64,000 bases of DNA from Marivita geojedonensis (lineage in GTDB: Bacteria; Pseudomonadota; Alphaproteobacteria; Rhodobacterales; Rhodobacteraceae): assembly GCF_002115805.1 (NCBI RefSeq), contig NZ_JFKC01000005.1, forward strand, positions 62,001 to 126,000, read 5' to 3'. Both the position numbers and the translations under genes were made by a program. This document shows, piece by piece, positions 42,285-51,017 of this stretch; position 1 is the first letter of the stretch, and the number at the start of each line of letters is the position of its first letter. The notes beneath the pieces are model-generated. The model was not told the DNA's origin. It saw only the letters and a program-made list of their open reading frames with translations, and did no database searches.

Positions 42285-43130
42285 TCATGAAACGTTGGGT
42301 TCGCCCTGCAATCCCAGCACCTTGCGAAAGCCGGTCCAGTATCCCGGCAGGCGCGGCGGTTCCTGAAGCCCGGGCAGCGCTTCGTCGGCCCAGCGGGACA
42401 TGCGGCGCTGTGTGAAATCGCGGCCCCAGTCAAGATAGGCCTCGGCATCGTTCGGGCGCAGGCGGCAGGCGGAGCCAACCAGCCCGACCAGCGTTTCGGG
42501 GGCCGAATACCATTCGTCTTGAATGCCCGTGACCTTCTTTTGCAGGAACGGCCCGACCCAGCGCATCAGCGCCTTGTCCGAGAACAGGAGCAGCATCTTG
42601 CCCATCTCGTCACGGCTGTAATGGATGAGCGGCGGGAACGTGTCGAAGAAAAGAGCCTTTCCGTCAAGATAGGCGAAGTTGCGGATCGACGGATGAAAGC
42701 CGATGCGGGTGTCGAACTGATCGGCGTTGTTCCAGAAGGTCGCGATCACGTCGCCTGCAGCCTCCATCATCAGGAGTGTTGCGTCCGTTGAGGCGGTCTG
42801 CATCTGCGGGCGCATCATGCTGTCCGAGGGCAGCGCCTCCTGCACGATCACCGGGATGCGGGTGCCGTCCATATCGAGCAGGTGGAATTCGGTCTGTGGC
42901 AGGGCGACACCTGCCTGGTTCAGAGCGGTCACGTAATCGTCGTGACAGTGTGCCAGCCGGTCGAGCGCCGCCGCATCGCGCAGGCCGCGATAGACCTTGA
43001 TGACCCTGTCCGAGAACGGGCCGGACGCAGGCCGGAACGGTGCGCAGAAGTAACCCAGCTTCGACACGGTCTGGCCGCGTGCGGCGCTGTCGGCGCGGAT
43101 CACGGCTTTCAGGGCATCGAGGTCTGTCAT
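42285..43130 (-). CDS. Protein of unknown function (DUF6206-like)
   Basis: The 281-residue soluble protein is not securely recognised. The sequence has features of a kinase-like fold: an N-terminal KVYRGLRDAAALDRL strand-helix, then IRNFAYLDGKALFFDTFPP, which resembles the metal-binding end of aminoglycoside-kinase-type proteins. DUF6206 is a possible family from memory. It is 30 bases downstream of the ParA-like gene on the same strand. Confidence 0.6.
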   Translation of the reverse strand: MTDLDALKAVIRADSAARGQTVSKLGYFCAPFRPASGPFSDRVIKVYRGLRDAAALDRLAHCHDDYVTALNQAGVALPQTEFHLLDMDGTRIPVIVQEALPSDSMMRPQMQTASTDATLLMMEAAGDVIATFWNNADQFDTRIGFHPSIRNFAYLDGKALFFDTFPPLIHYSRDEMGKMLLLFSDKALMRWVGPFLQKKVTGIQDEWYSAPETLVGLVGSACRLRPNDAEAYLDWGRDFTQRRMSRWADEALPGLQEPPRLPGYWTGFRKVLGLQGEPNVS

Positions 43131-43160
43131 GGCACAGGCTCCTTGGTCGGGTGCCCTGCC

Positions 43161-43802
43161 TTACCCGTTTGCCAGCACCTGTGCCACCTCTGAGGTGAGC
43201 GCATCAACCTCGGCCTGTGCCGGTGTTTTGCGGCCCTCTGCGGCGCCCCGGCCCTGCCCGAGCGCTTCGGCATAGATCACGCGGTTGGCAAGCGTGGTTT
43301 CGGCAATGCGTGCCATCAGCTTTTCCGCCGCCTCGGCCACTTCGGAGCCAAGGCGCGTGTTTTTGCGCGCCCGGTTCAGCACGACAAGCGCCTCTTTGCC
43401 TTCACGCCGCGCCAGATCGAGCACGCCTTCGGTGGCCCAGAGATCCACGTGGCTGACGCTGACAGGCACCACCACGAGGTCTGCCACACGCAGCGCAGGG
43501 CGAAGATCGCTGTCTGCCTTGGGCGGCGTGTCGATAATGACGATGTCGTGATTGTCAGACAGCTTGCGCACCTCATAGGTGATGCCCCACGCCGAGGAGG
43601 TGGCAAATTCGAGGTTCTCGACAGGTCCGGTTTCGGTTTCAATCCGGGTCATGAACCAGCGCCCCAGACTGCCCTGCGGGTCAATGTCGACAAGTGCCAC
43701 GCGTTTGCCCTGGCGCAGGAACCCTGTGGCGAGGTTGGCGGAAACCGTGGTTTTTCCGGAGCCGCCCTTTTGCTGCGCGACGGTGATAACATGTCCAGCC
43801 AT
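43161..43802 (-). CDS. ParA family ATPase
   Basis: The 213-residue protein has the deviant Walker A VAQQKGGSGKTT (signature Lys at the start of the loop), switch I DIDPQGSL and IIDTPPKADSDL. It lacks the N-terminal HTH of plasmid ParA, and no ParB gene is adjacent, so it is probably a positioning ATPase of the ParC/PpfA kind or an orphan. It is transcribed away from the HugZ-type gene, 96 bases apart. Confidence 0.9.
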   Translation of the reverse strand: MAGHVITVAQQKGGSGKTTVSANLATGFLRQGKRVALVDIDPQGSLGRWFMTRIETETGPVENLEFATSSAWGITYEVRKLSDNHDIVIIDTPPKADSDLRPALRVADLVVVPVSVSHVDLWATEGVLDLARREGKEALVVLNRARKNTRLGSEVAEAAEKLMARIAETTLANRVIYAEALGQGRGAAEGRKTPAQAEVDALTSEVAQVLANG

Positions 43803-43898
43803 GGTCGATCCCTTCGATTCGTTTTGAAGGGTACAGGCTTATTTCGCAGGTGCAGCATAAAAATTGCCACACCCGCCCAGGACGGCAGAGGCAGTTGT

Positions 43899-44378
43899 AT
43901 GAAATCACCCATCCGACCCACCGATGATTCTGCGCGCGAGCTTGCGCGCAAACTGATTGAAACCGCCAAATTCGCTGCGCTTTCCTATGAAGACCCCGAC
44001 AACCGCGCGCCGATTGTCAGCCGGATCGCCCTCGTGTCCGGGCCGGACGGAATGCCCCTGAGCCTGATCTCGGACCTCAGCCACCACAGCGCTGCATTGC
44101 AGAAAAACCCGCTCTGCGCCCTTCTGATCGGCGAGCCGGGCAGCAAGGGAGATCCCCTGACCTTTCCCCGGCTGAGCCTGCGGGCCGAGGCGCGATTTGT
44201 CCGCCATGGGTCGCCCGAGCATGCCGGACTGGCTCAGACGTTTCTGACGAAACAGCCGAAGGCGAAGATGTATATCGGTTTTGCGGATTTTGCGCTGGTT
44301 CGGTTCACGCCGCTGGGGGGCAATCTGAACGGCGGATTTGGCAAAGCCTACACGCTGGATGCCGGGGATCTGATCTGA
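43899..44378 (+). CDS. HugZ/pyridoxamine 5'-phosphate oxidase-like protein
   Basis: The 159-residue protein has the split-barrel FMN-binding fold (LSYEDPDNRAPIVSRIALVS, then NPLCALLIGEPGSKGDP and MYIGFADFALVRFTPLGG). It resembles the N-terminal domain of HugZ heme-degrading proteins and lacks the longer C-terminal DUF2470 part, so heme use is not certain. The ATG is at 43899. Confidence 0.85.
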   Translation: MKSPIRPTDDSARELARKLIETAKFAALSYEDPDNRAPIVSRIALVSGPDGMPLSLISDLSHHSAALQKNPLCALLIGEPGSKGDPLTFPRLSLRAEARFVRHGSPEHAGLAQTFLTKQPKAKMYIGFADFALVRFTPLGGNLNGGFGKAYTLDAGDLI

Positions 44379-44399
44379 CGGCGCGAGAGGCCGCGATTG

Positions 44400-44816
44400 C
44401 TAGGCAGAGACCTCGGGCGCCTGAAGAATCTGAACCCCGGCGATCCGCCATTCACCGTCGATCATCTGCATTCTGTAATCGAGGTAGTGGAGATTGCCCG
44501 CCGCGTCTTTGACGATCACCATCTGGTAAAGACCGCCTGCGATCTCACGCAGTTCCCCGAAGGTCACGTCCTCGGGTCGCCAGACCATCGGGTAACCCTG
44601 CTGCACCATCCGGCCGAAGTTTTCCGGGGTACCGAACATGCTGCGGATGTTCGGGCTGGCGAAGGTAAAGGCTGTGACGAAATCATCTTTGAGGAACGCG
44701 TCGATCTGGCTCTGGATCGTGCTCTCGATTGCAGGCTCGGGCGCCAGAACCTCCTGCGCCCACAGTGCACCGGTCATCGCCGCCGCGAGTGTCAGTCCAG
44801 TGAAGAATGTGCGCAT
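44400..44816 (-). CDS. DUF4864 secreted protein
   Basis: The 138-residue protein has a signal peptide ending near LWAQE and an NTF2-like alpha+beta body (IQSQIDAFLKDDFVTAFTFA, then IDGEWRIAGVQIL), matching DUF4864. It is periplasmic, of unknown function. It lies 95 bases downstream of lysS on the same strand, and a hairpin, GGTCAGACAG/CTGTCTGACC (44884-44905), separates the two. Confidence 0.85.
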   Translation of the reverse strand: MRTFFTGLTLAAAMTGALWAQEVLAPEPAIESTIQSQIDAFLKDDFVTAFTFASPNIRSMFGTPENFGRMVQQGYPMVWRPEDVTFGELREIAGGLYQMVIVKDAAGNLHYLDYRMQMIDGEWRIAGVQILQAPEVSA

Positions 44817-44911
44817 GATCCGTCCTCCTGCGGTGAAGGTAGGACAGTTCGCGAAGCGGACAAATTCAATCTGATGGATGGCCGGTCAGACAGTCCTGTC
44901 TGACCAGCGTA

Positions 44912-46492
44912 TCAGGACAACTCGCCTGCCAGACCTTTGCGGATCAGCGCGGCGGATTCGGCCACGCCGTAAAGCGCGATGAACCCGCCAAAGCGCGGCC
45001 CCTGAGACTGACCCAGCAGCACCTCGTAAAGCGCCTTGAACCAGTCCCGCAGCGGCTCGAACCCATGATCCTTTCCGACAGCAAAGACCAGCGTTTGAAG
45101 CGTTTCGTCGTCTGTTGCGCCGTCATGCGCCTCGAGCCGTGCCGCGAGGTCTTCCATCGCCGCGCGTTCTTTTTCATCCGGCGCGCGGTAGGTCTTCGTC
45201 GGCTTCACGAAGTCGTTGTAGTAGCGCACGGCAAAGCCCGCGGCCTGATCAAGGTCAGCATGGGTTTCGGGCGTGGCATCCGGCGCATAGCGCTTGATGA
45301 AGCCCCACATCGCGTCCTTGTCCTCGGCCCCCGCTGCGGACGCGAGATTGAGCAGCATGGAGAACGGAACGACCATCGTGGACTGCGGAACTTCGCCGTC
45401 GGAATGGATGTGGAAGACCGGGTTCGCCAATTGCTGCGCGGCGTCCTGCGTGTGATAGGCCCGAAGCTGCTGGTGGTATTCGTCAACTGCCTTCGGGATC
45501 ACATCGAAATAGAGGCGCTTGGCCGTTTTCGGCTTCTGGAACATGAAGTAGCTGAGCGACTCGGTCGAGGCATAGGTCAGCCATTCGTCGATGCTGATGC
45601 CGTTGCCTGTCGACTTGGAGATCTTCTGGCCCTGATCGTCGAGGAAAAGCTCATAGACGAAATGTTCGGGCGCGGGCGCGCCGAGGATGCGGCAGATCTT
45701 GTCGTAGATCGGTGTGTTTGTGGAATGGTCCTTACCGTACATTTCGAAATCGACACCAAGCGCCGCCCAGCGCGCACCGAAATCAGGCTTCCACTGAAAT
45801 TTGACGTTACCGCCGGTGACGGGAAGCGTCCATTCGCGCCCGTCTTCGTCATCGAAGGTGATCTCGCCTTTCGCGGCATCGACGTTTTTCATCGGAACAT
45901 ACAGAACGCGTCCGGTTTCCGGGTGCAGCGGAAGGAAGATCGAATAGGTCTGCTGACGCTCTTCGCGAAGTGACTTGAGCATGACGGCCATGATCTCATC
46001 GTATTTTTCGCAGGCCTTCAGAAGCGTTTCGTCAAACTGGCCGGACTTGTAGAAATCGGTCGCGGAATAGAATTCATACTCGAACCCGAAGGTATCGAGG
46101 AATCGCCGCAGCATGGCGTTGTTGTGGTGTCCGAAGCTTTCGAACTCCTCGAACGGATCCGGAACGGATGTCAGAGGCTTTTGCAGGTGCTGGGACAGCA
46201 TCTCCTGATTGGGGAGGTTGCCTGGCACCTTGCGCATGCCATCAAGATCATCCGAGAAACAGATCAGCCGTGTGGGAATGTCGCTGATCACCTCGAAGGC
46301 GCGGCGGATCATCGTTGTGCGCAGCACCTCGCCGAATGTGCCGATATGCGGCAGACCCGAGGGGCCATAACCGGTCTCGAACAGGACATAGCCTTTTTCG
46401 GGCGGCGCTTTTTCGTACCGTTTGAGCAGCCGGCGCGCCTCTTCAAAGGGCCACGCCTTTGAGGTCATTGCAGCTTCGCGCAGTTCGGACAT
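44912..46492 (-). CDS. lysS: Lysine--tRNA ligase, class I
   Basis: The 526-residue class I lysyl-tRNA synthetase is the archaeal-type enzyme found in many alphaproteobacteria instead of the class II form. The HIGH-like motif is GLPHIGTFG (HIGT at 49-52) and the KMSKS motif is KISKS at 290-294. The start may be ATG 46490-46492 or the in-frame ATG eight codons later. It is divergent from the TerB-like gene. Confidence 0.97.
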   Translation of the reverse strand: MSELREAAMTSKAWPFEEARRLLKRYEKAPPEKGYVLFETGYGPSGLPHIGTFGEVLRTTMIRRAFEVISDIPTRLICFSDDLDGMRKVPGNLPNQEMLSQHLQKPLTSVPDPFEEFESFGHHNNAMLRRFLDTFGFEYEFYSATDFYKSGQFDETLLKACEKYDEIMAVMLKSLREERQQTYSIFLPLHPETGRVLYVPMKNVDAAKGEITFDDEDGREWTLPVTGGNVKFQWKPDFGARWAALGVDFEMYGKDHSTNTPIYDKICRILGAPAPEHFVYELFLDDQGQKISKSTGNGISIDEWLTYASTESLSYFMFQKPKTAKRLYFDVIPKAVDEYHQQLRAYHTQDAAQQLANPVFHIHSDGEVPQSTMVVPFSMLLNLASAAGAEDKDAMWGFIKRYAPDATPETHADLDQAAGFAVRYYNDFVKPTKTYRAPDEKERAAMEDLAARLEAHDGATDDETLQTLVFAVGKDHGFEPLRDWFKALYEVLLGQSQGPRFGGFIALYGVAESAALIRKGLAGELS

Positions 46493-46620
46493 TGCTCTTT
46501 CACTCCGGATGGTCGCCGCACGATGTTGTGCGGTCGTTCAAAAGGCACTCCCTATTGCGGGGGCGCGGGCGGGTCAATAAGTTGCAGGAAGTTGATGTTC
46601 CAATCCAGAAAGCGATCCCC

Positions 46621-47046
46621 GTGACCGACCACGACCCCCACCTGATGAGCCCGCAAGACTGCCTGGTCGCGCTGATGATTGCCGTTTCGGCATCGGACGA
46701 GAGCATTCGGACTGCGGAACTGGTCAAAATCCAGTCGGCTGTGAACAATCTGCCGATCTTTGCCGAATACGATGAAGCACGTATCCCCGAGATGTCGGCT
46801 CTGGTGTTCGACCTGTTCGAACAGGAAGACGGCCTTGATGCGCTGTTCGGGCTGATCCGCGACAACCTGCCCGAGCGGCTGTTTGAAACCGCCTACGCGC
46901 TGGCCTGCGACGTTGCAGCCGCCGATGGCACGCTGCGCGAAGCGGAACTGCGCCTGCTGGAAGAGATCCGCTACGAACTGGAACTGGACCGCTTGCACGC
47001 CGCCGCCATCGAACGCGGATCGCGCGCCCGGCACATGCGGTTGTGA
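46621..47046 (+). CDS. TerB-like domain protein
   Basis: The product from GTG 46621 has 141 residues; ATG 46645 (MSPQDCLVALMIAVSASDES) is an alternative start, and neither has a clear ribosome binding site. It has the helical TerB/DjlA-like pattern of two acidic repeats (SASDESIRTAE and VAAADGTLREAE), which may bind metal. A role in tellurite or stress response is only a family association. It converges with the thioesterase gene without a gap. Confidence 0.8.
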   Translation: MTDHDPHLMSPQDCLVALMIAVSASDESIRTAELVKIQSAVNNLPIFAEYDEARIPEMSALVFDLFEQEDGLDALFGLIRDNLPERLFETAYALACDVAAADGTLREAELRLLEEIRYELELDRLHAAAIERGSRARHMRL

Positions 47047-47475
47047 TCAGCCGACAGGCTTGGGCGGAATCGAATAGGTGAGCGTCGCCCGGGCCACCGA
47101 ATCGGGCTGACCCTCGGAGAACAGCAGAACATCCGTCACGCTGAGCGCGCGACCGAGCTTCAGCACTTTGGCATGGGCAATCACATCTGCGCCTGCCACC
47201 GGTTTGCGCATGAAATCGATAGAGCAATTCGTGGTGACCGCCAGCGCCTCTTTCCCGATGCGGGACATGGTGGCGACGTAGGCGGCCACGTCGGCGAGGC
47301 TGAACATCGCGGGACCGGATACGGTGCCGCCGGGGCGCAGATGCTGTTCACTGGCGTGCAAGCGCATCACCAAAAGATCTTCGTCCAGCCGGTCGATCCC
47401 GAACATCCCTTTGACCTGAGGAAACACCTCGTCCAGAAAGGCTTCCATCTCATCCGCCGGAACTTTGAGCGCCAT
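47047..47475 (-). CDS. PaaI-type thioesterase (hotdog fold)
   Basis: The 142-residue hotdog protein starts MALKVPADEMEAF at 47473-47475 behind GGGGAG. The active-site region is GGTVSGPAMFSLADVAAYVA, where the usual HGG is replaced by VSGP and the catalytic acidic residue is the Asp of SLADVA. It is divergent from the crotonase gene 56 bases away, so they may share an acyl-CoA substrate. Confidence 0.88.
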   Translation of the reverse strand: MALKVPADEMEAFLDEVFPQVKGMFGIDRLDEDLLVMRLHASEQHLRPGGTVSGPAMFSLADVAAYVATMSRIGKEALAVTTNCSIDFMRKPVAGADVIAHAKVLKLGRALSVTDVLLFSEGQPDSVARATLTYSIPPKPVG

Positions 47476-47531
47476 GCTTTTCTCCCCTGCTCTGAACCGG
47501 TAAAGTCGCCGCAACTCACTGGGAGGACAAG

Positions 47532-48317
47532 ATGAAAATCCTTGAACGTCACGACACGGGCGCGGTTTGCCATTTGCACCTGAACGCGCCCGAGCGCCTC
47601 AACGCTCTGTCGGACGAAATGCTGGCCGCGCTGCAAGACCAGATCGACGCGTTGCAGGACGATCGCTCGGTTCGGGTGGTCGTGATCTCGGGCGCGGGAA
47701 AGGCGTTCTGTGCGGGGCATGACCTCAAGCAGATGACGGCAGGGCGGCAGGCCGAAGATGGCGGCAAGGCGTATTTCAAGGACCTGTTCGACCGCTGTGC
47801 ACGGGTGATGACGGGTGTGCAGCGCCTGCCACAGCCCGTGATCGCACAGGTTCATGGCATTGCCACCGCCGCCGGGTGCCAGTTGGTCGCGTCCTGCGAT
47901 ATGGCCGTGGCCGCCGAAGGCACGCGGTTCGGAGTCAATGGCGTGAATATCGGGCTGTTCTGTTCGACGCCGATGGTGGCCCTGTCCCGCAATATCCCGC
48001 GCAAGCAGGCGTTCGAGATGCTGGTCACGGGTCAGTTCATCGACGCGCACCGCGCCGAGGCTCTGGGTCTGGTGAACAAGGTGGTGCCCGCCGATGACCT
48101 CGCAGATGCGACGCAAGAGATGGCACAACTTGTCGCGAGCAAGCTGGGCGCGGCTGTGAAGATCGGCAAGCAGGCCTTTTACGAGCAGGTGCAGATGGGT
48201 CTGGATGACGCCTACGCCTATACCGGTCAGGTGATGGTCGAGAACATGCTGTACCGCGACACCGAGGAAGGCATCGCTGCCTTTCTGGAAAAGCGCCCGC
48301 CTGACTGGTCGCAGTAA
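47532..48317 (+). CDS. Crotonase-fold protein lacking catalytic glutamates (ECHDC3-like)
   Basis: The 261-residue crotonase-family protein has the oxyanion hole blocks [13 protein letters not shown] and [16 protein letters not shown]. Where active hydratases have Glu (G-G-C-E-L-A and L-P-E), this one has Gln in AGCQLV and Asn in GVNIGL, as in the ECHDC3 group. It is therefore unlikely to be an ordinary enoyl-CoA hydratase; a non-hydrating acyl-CoA role fits better. GGGAGG precedes the ATG. nadD follows after two bases. Confidence 0.87.
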   Translation: MKILERHDTGAVCHLHLNAPERLNALSDEMLAALQDQIDALQDDRSVRVVVISGAGKAFCAGHDLKQMTAGRQAEDGGKAYFKDLFDRCARVMTGVQRLPQPVIAQVHGIATAAGCQLVASCDMAVAAEGTRFGVNGVNIGLFCSTPMVALSRNIPRKQAFEMLVTGQFIDAHRAEALGLVNKVVPADDLADATQEMAQLVASKLGAAVKIGKQAFYEQVQMGLDDAYAYTGQVMVENMLYRDTEEGIAAFLEKRPPDWSQ

Positions 48318-48319
48318 TC

Positions 48320-48928
48320 TTGACGCAGAGCAGGCTTCTTCTCCGGCCCGGTATGCGCGTGGGTCTGCTCGGCGGTTCGTTCGATCCGGCGCATGAAGGG
48401 CATGCGCATCTGACACGGGTGGCGCTTCGGGAGTTCGGGCTCGACCGAGTGATCTGGCTCGTATCGCCCGGAAATCCGCTCAAGACGCGGGGACCGGCGC
48501 CCCTTGATCTGCGCATGGCCCGAGCACGGGAGGTCATGCAGCACCCCCGTGTGATCATCAGCGACTTCGAGGCCCGGATCGGAACGGCCTACACGGCAGA
48601 GACGATCGAAGCGCTGCGGGCGACCTATCCCGGCGTTCGATTTGTCTGGCTCATGGGCGCGGACAACCTTCAGCAGTTCCATCGTTGGCAACGGTGGGAG
48701 GACATCCTCTGGTCCGTACCGCTGGGTATCCTCGCACGTCCGGGCTGGAGACAGTCGGGCCTGCACTCGCGCACCGCACGCCAGTATCGACATGCACGCC
48801 TGCCCGGTCAGGCCTCGAAACTCCTGCCGCTCCAGGACGCGCCTGCGTGGTGCTTTGTGAACATGCCGATGATGCAGGTCAGTTCGACCCAGTTGCGTGC
48901 GGCGGGCGACTGGCGCAGCCCGGGCTGA
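48320..48928 (+). CDS. nadD: Nicotinate-nucleotide adenylyltransferase
   Basis: The 202-residue enzyme makes deamido-NAD from NaMN and ATP. The nucleotidyltransferase motif [17 protein letters not shown] and the C-terminal SSTQLR (ISSTxIR-type) are present. The start is taken as TTG 48320; ATG 48353 directly before GLLGGSFDP would give a shorter but still complete domain. It follows the ECHDC3-like gene by two bases. Confidence 0.93.
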   Translation: MTQSRLLLRPGMRVGLLGGSFDPAHEGHAHLTRVALREFGLDRVIWLVSPGNPLKTRGPAPLDLRMARAREVMQHPRVIISDFEARIGTAYTAETIEALRATYPGVRFVWLMGADNLQQFHRWQRWEDILWSVPLGILARPGWRQSGLHSRTARQYRHARLPGQASKLLPLQDAPAWCFVNMPMMQVSSTQLRAAGDWRSPG

Positions 48929-48996
48929 AACAGCTTGATCCACTTCACCAAACCGTGTGCTTGTCACCTGCTGATTGGTCGGGTTACATCGCGATC

Positions 48997-50505
48997 ATGA
49001 CACGGGAGGTAACACGTCGCGCGGTACTTGGTGGTCTGGCAGCAGCCGGGCTTGGCCACGCCGCATTTGCCCAGTCCGCCCTTGCCCCGATGAGTTCGCT
49101 ACGGCCCTCGTCGCGTGGCGGTGATCTTCTCAAGACATACCAGCCACCGCTGAGCACCCTGATCGCGAAGTCCGGGCTTCCGGGTCAGATCAGCGTACAG
49201 GTCGCGGATGTGAAAACCGGGTTGGTGCTGGAATCGCACAACCCGCTGCGCGCGCTGCCACCGGCCAGCGTCGCCAAGGCGCTGACCGCCTGCTACGCGC
49301 TGGATGTGCTGGGTCCGGGGTATCATTTCGAGACACGGATCATGGCAACTGCGCCGGTCACGAATGGACGCATCGACGGCGATCTGATTCTTGCCGGTGG
49401 CGGCGATCCGACCCTCGATACGGACGCCATCGCAGACATCACCAAGCGACTGCGCGAAGAGGCCGGGGTGACCGAGGTCACGGGGCGGTTCCTTGTTTGG
49501 GGCGGCGCGCTGCCCGCGCTGAACGGGATCGACAGCGAACAACCCTTCCAGGTGGGGTACAATCCGGGGATTTCGGGACTGAACCTCAATTTCAACCGTG
49601 TCCATTTCGAATGGAAGCGGAACGGAAACGGGTACAATGTGTCGATGGATGCGCGCTCGGCCACCCTGCGGCCCGAAGTGCGTGCGGCCCGGATGCGGAT
49701 CGAGGCGCGCAATCATCCGATCTACACCTATGTCGACGGCGGGACACATGACACGTGGACTGTGGCGCAGGGTGCGCTGGGAAAAAGCGGCGCGCGCTGG
49801 TTGCCGGTGCGCAAGCCCGCACGATACGCGGCTGAGGTTTTCCAGATCCTCGCGCGCTCAAACGGGATTGTTCTGAAGACGCCCGAAATGAGCGACGCAC
49901 TGCCCGAAGGCAGCACCGAAATCCTGACGCATGAAAGCGCGGCGCTGCGGGTGATCCTGCGCGACATGCTGAAATACTCCACCAACATTACCGCCGAATG
50001 TGTCGGGCTGACGGCCACCCATGCCCGGTCTGGCACAGCGTCCTCGCTGCGTGCCTCGGCCGACGCAATGAACAGTTGGGCCAAGGACCGGCTGGGCATG
50101 AAGTCTGTGGCACTCGAAGATCACTCCGGGCTGGGTGACGACAGCCGCGTGTCCGCTCGGGACATGGTGAAGGCGCTGATAGCAGCGCGAAAATCCATGG
50201 GGATCAAGCCCTTGCTCAAGGCGCACCCGCTGCGTACCGAAGACCGAAAGGTGATCGAGGACCACCCCGTAAGCGTTCACGCCAAGACCGGAACGCTCAA
50301 CTTCGTGAGCGGTCTGGGTGGATTCATCGACCTGCCGGATGGCACGGAACTGGCCTTTGCGAGCTTCTCGGCCGATCTGCCCAGACGCGATGCGCTGACC
50401 CGCGAAGAGCGCGAAAACCCGCCGGGCGGCAAGGCCTATGCCGTTGAGGCCCGCAAGCTCCAGCAGCGCATGCTGGCGCGCTGGGGCATCCTTTACAGCG
50501 GCTGA
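48997..50505 (+). CDS. dacB: D-alanyl-D-alanine carboxypeptidase/endopeptidase (PBP4 type)
   Basis: The 502-residue class C penicillin-binding protein trims peptidoglycan in the periplasm. The three active-site motifs are S91-V-A-K94, S328-T-N330 and K430-T-G432. The N-terminus TRRAVLGGLAAAGLG looks like a twin-arginine-type signal, ending near AFAQS. ATG 48997 has a weak ribosome binding site. It lies 68 bases after nadD on the same strand. Confidence 0.95.
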   Translation: MTREVTRRAVLGGLAAAGLGHAAFAQSALAPMSSLRPSSRGGDLLKTYQPPLSTLIAKSGLPGQISVQVADVKTGLVLESHNPLRALPPASVAKALTACYALDVLGPGYHFETRIMATAPVTNGRIDGDLILAGGGDPTLDTDAIADITKRLREEAGVTEVTGRFLVWGGALPALNGIDSEQPFQVGYNPGISGLNLNFNRVHFEWKRNGNGYNVSMDARSATLRPEVRAARMRIEARNHPIYTYVDGGTHDTWTVAQGALGKSGARWLPVRKPARYAAEVFQILARSNGIVLKTPEMSDALPEGSTEILTHESAALRVILRDMLKYSTNITAECVGLTATHARSGTASSLRASADAMNSWAKDRLGMKSVALEDHSGLGDDSRVSARDMVKALIAARKSMGIKPLLKAHPLRTEDRKVIEDHPVSVHAKTGTLNFVSGLGGFIDLPDGTELAFASFSADLPRRDALTREERENPPGGKAYAVEARKLQQRMLARWGILYSG

Positions 50506-50526
50506 TCAAGACCGGGAGCCGGACGC

Positions 50527-50559
50527 AAAAAAGGGGCGCAAAGCCGGTCTTTGCGCCCC
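50527..50559 (-). terminator. Intrinsic terminator of the DUF1127 gene
   Basis: An 11-base-pair stem (GGGGCGCAAAG / CTTTGCGCCCC, 50533-50543 and 50549-50559) is followed on the minus strand by six T residues. It may also stop dacB transcription from the other side. Confidence 0.85.
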
Positions 50560-50588
50560 CAGTGGAAGAGGTCTGTCTGACGCAGGGA

Positions 50589-50816
50589 TTACATCAGCCA
50601 GAACTTACGATTGGCCTCCCGTTGGGCGGTCAACCGATCCAGTCCGACGTCACGGAGCAGGTGATCGTCAAGATTTGCAAGGTGAATGCGCGTGCGACGG
50701 CGCTCTGACCACTTCGTGAGGGTCACCGCGACGCGCAATGCCACAACGGCCAGCGGCGACAGTGTGGACTGTGCACCAAGATAGGCGATCTGTGGGGTAT
50801 GTGCTGCGTGTGCCAT
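50589..50816 (-). CDS. DUF1127 family small protein
   Basis: The 75-residue protein starts MAHAAHTPQIAYLG at 50814-50816 with GAGGAG upstream. The C-terminal half carries the DUF1127 signature (HLANLDDHLLRDVGLDRL) after a basic stretch. Small DUF1127 proteins in alphaproteobacteria have been linked to RNA turnover, phosphate and stress responses. It has its own terminator and is divergent from the MocR-type regulator across a 112-base region of GATACA repeats. Confidence 0.92.
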   Translation of the reverse strand: MAHAAHTPQIAYLGAQSTLSPLAVVALRVAVTLTKWSERRRTRIHLANLDDHLLRDVGLDRLTAQREANRKFWLM

Positions 50817-50832
50817 GGGTGAACTCCTCAAA

Positions 50833-51017
50833 TGTATCGACACAATTTAACCGTATCGCGATATCAGACTTGCCATCGCGATACAAAAAGCGATACATTC
50901 GACTCAATCAGCGATCCAGAGAAAGATTGTGTCGGATACAATTTCCCCAGATCAGATCGTCTCGTTGCCGCAGTCCGGCATTGGGCCCAAATACAAACGG
51001 GTGGCGGATGCGATACA
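50833..51017. promoter_or_regulatory. GATACA/TGTATC repeat cluster, MocR operator candidates
   Basis: The hexamer occurs as TGTATC at 50833-50838 and as GATACA at 50880-50885, 50892-50897 (12 bases apart), 50935-50940 and 51012-51017; CGTATC at 50852-50857 is a near copy. The cluster spans the divergent promoters and the first 90 bases of the regulator gene. Direct half-sites are typical of MocR-type binding. Confidence 0.55.
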
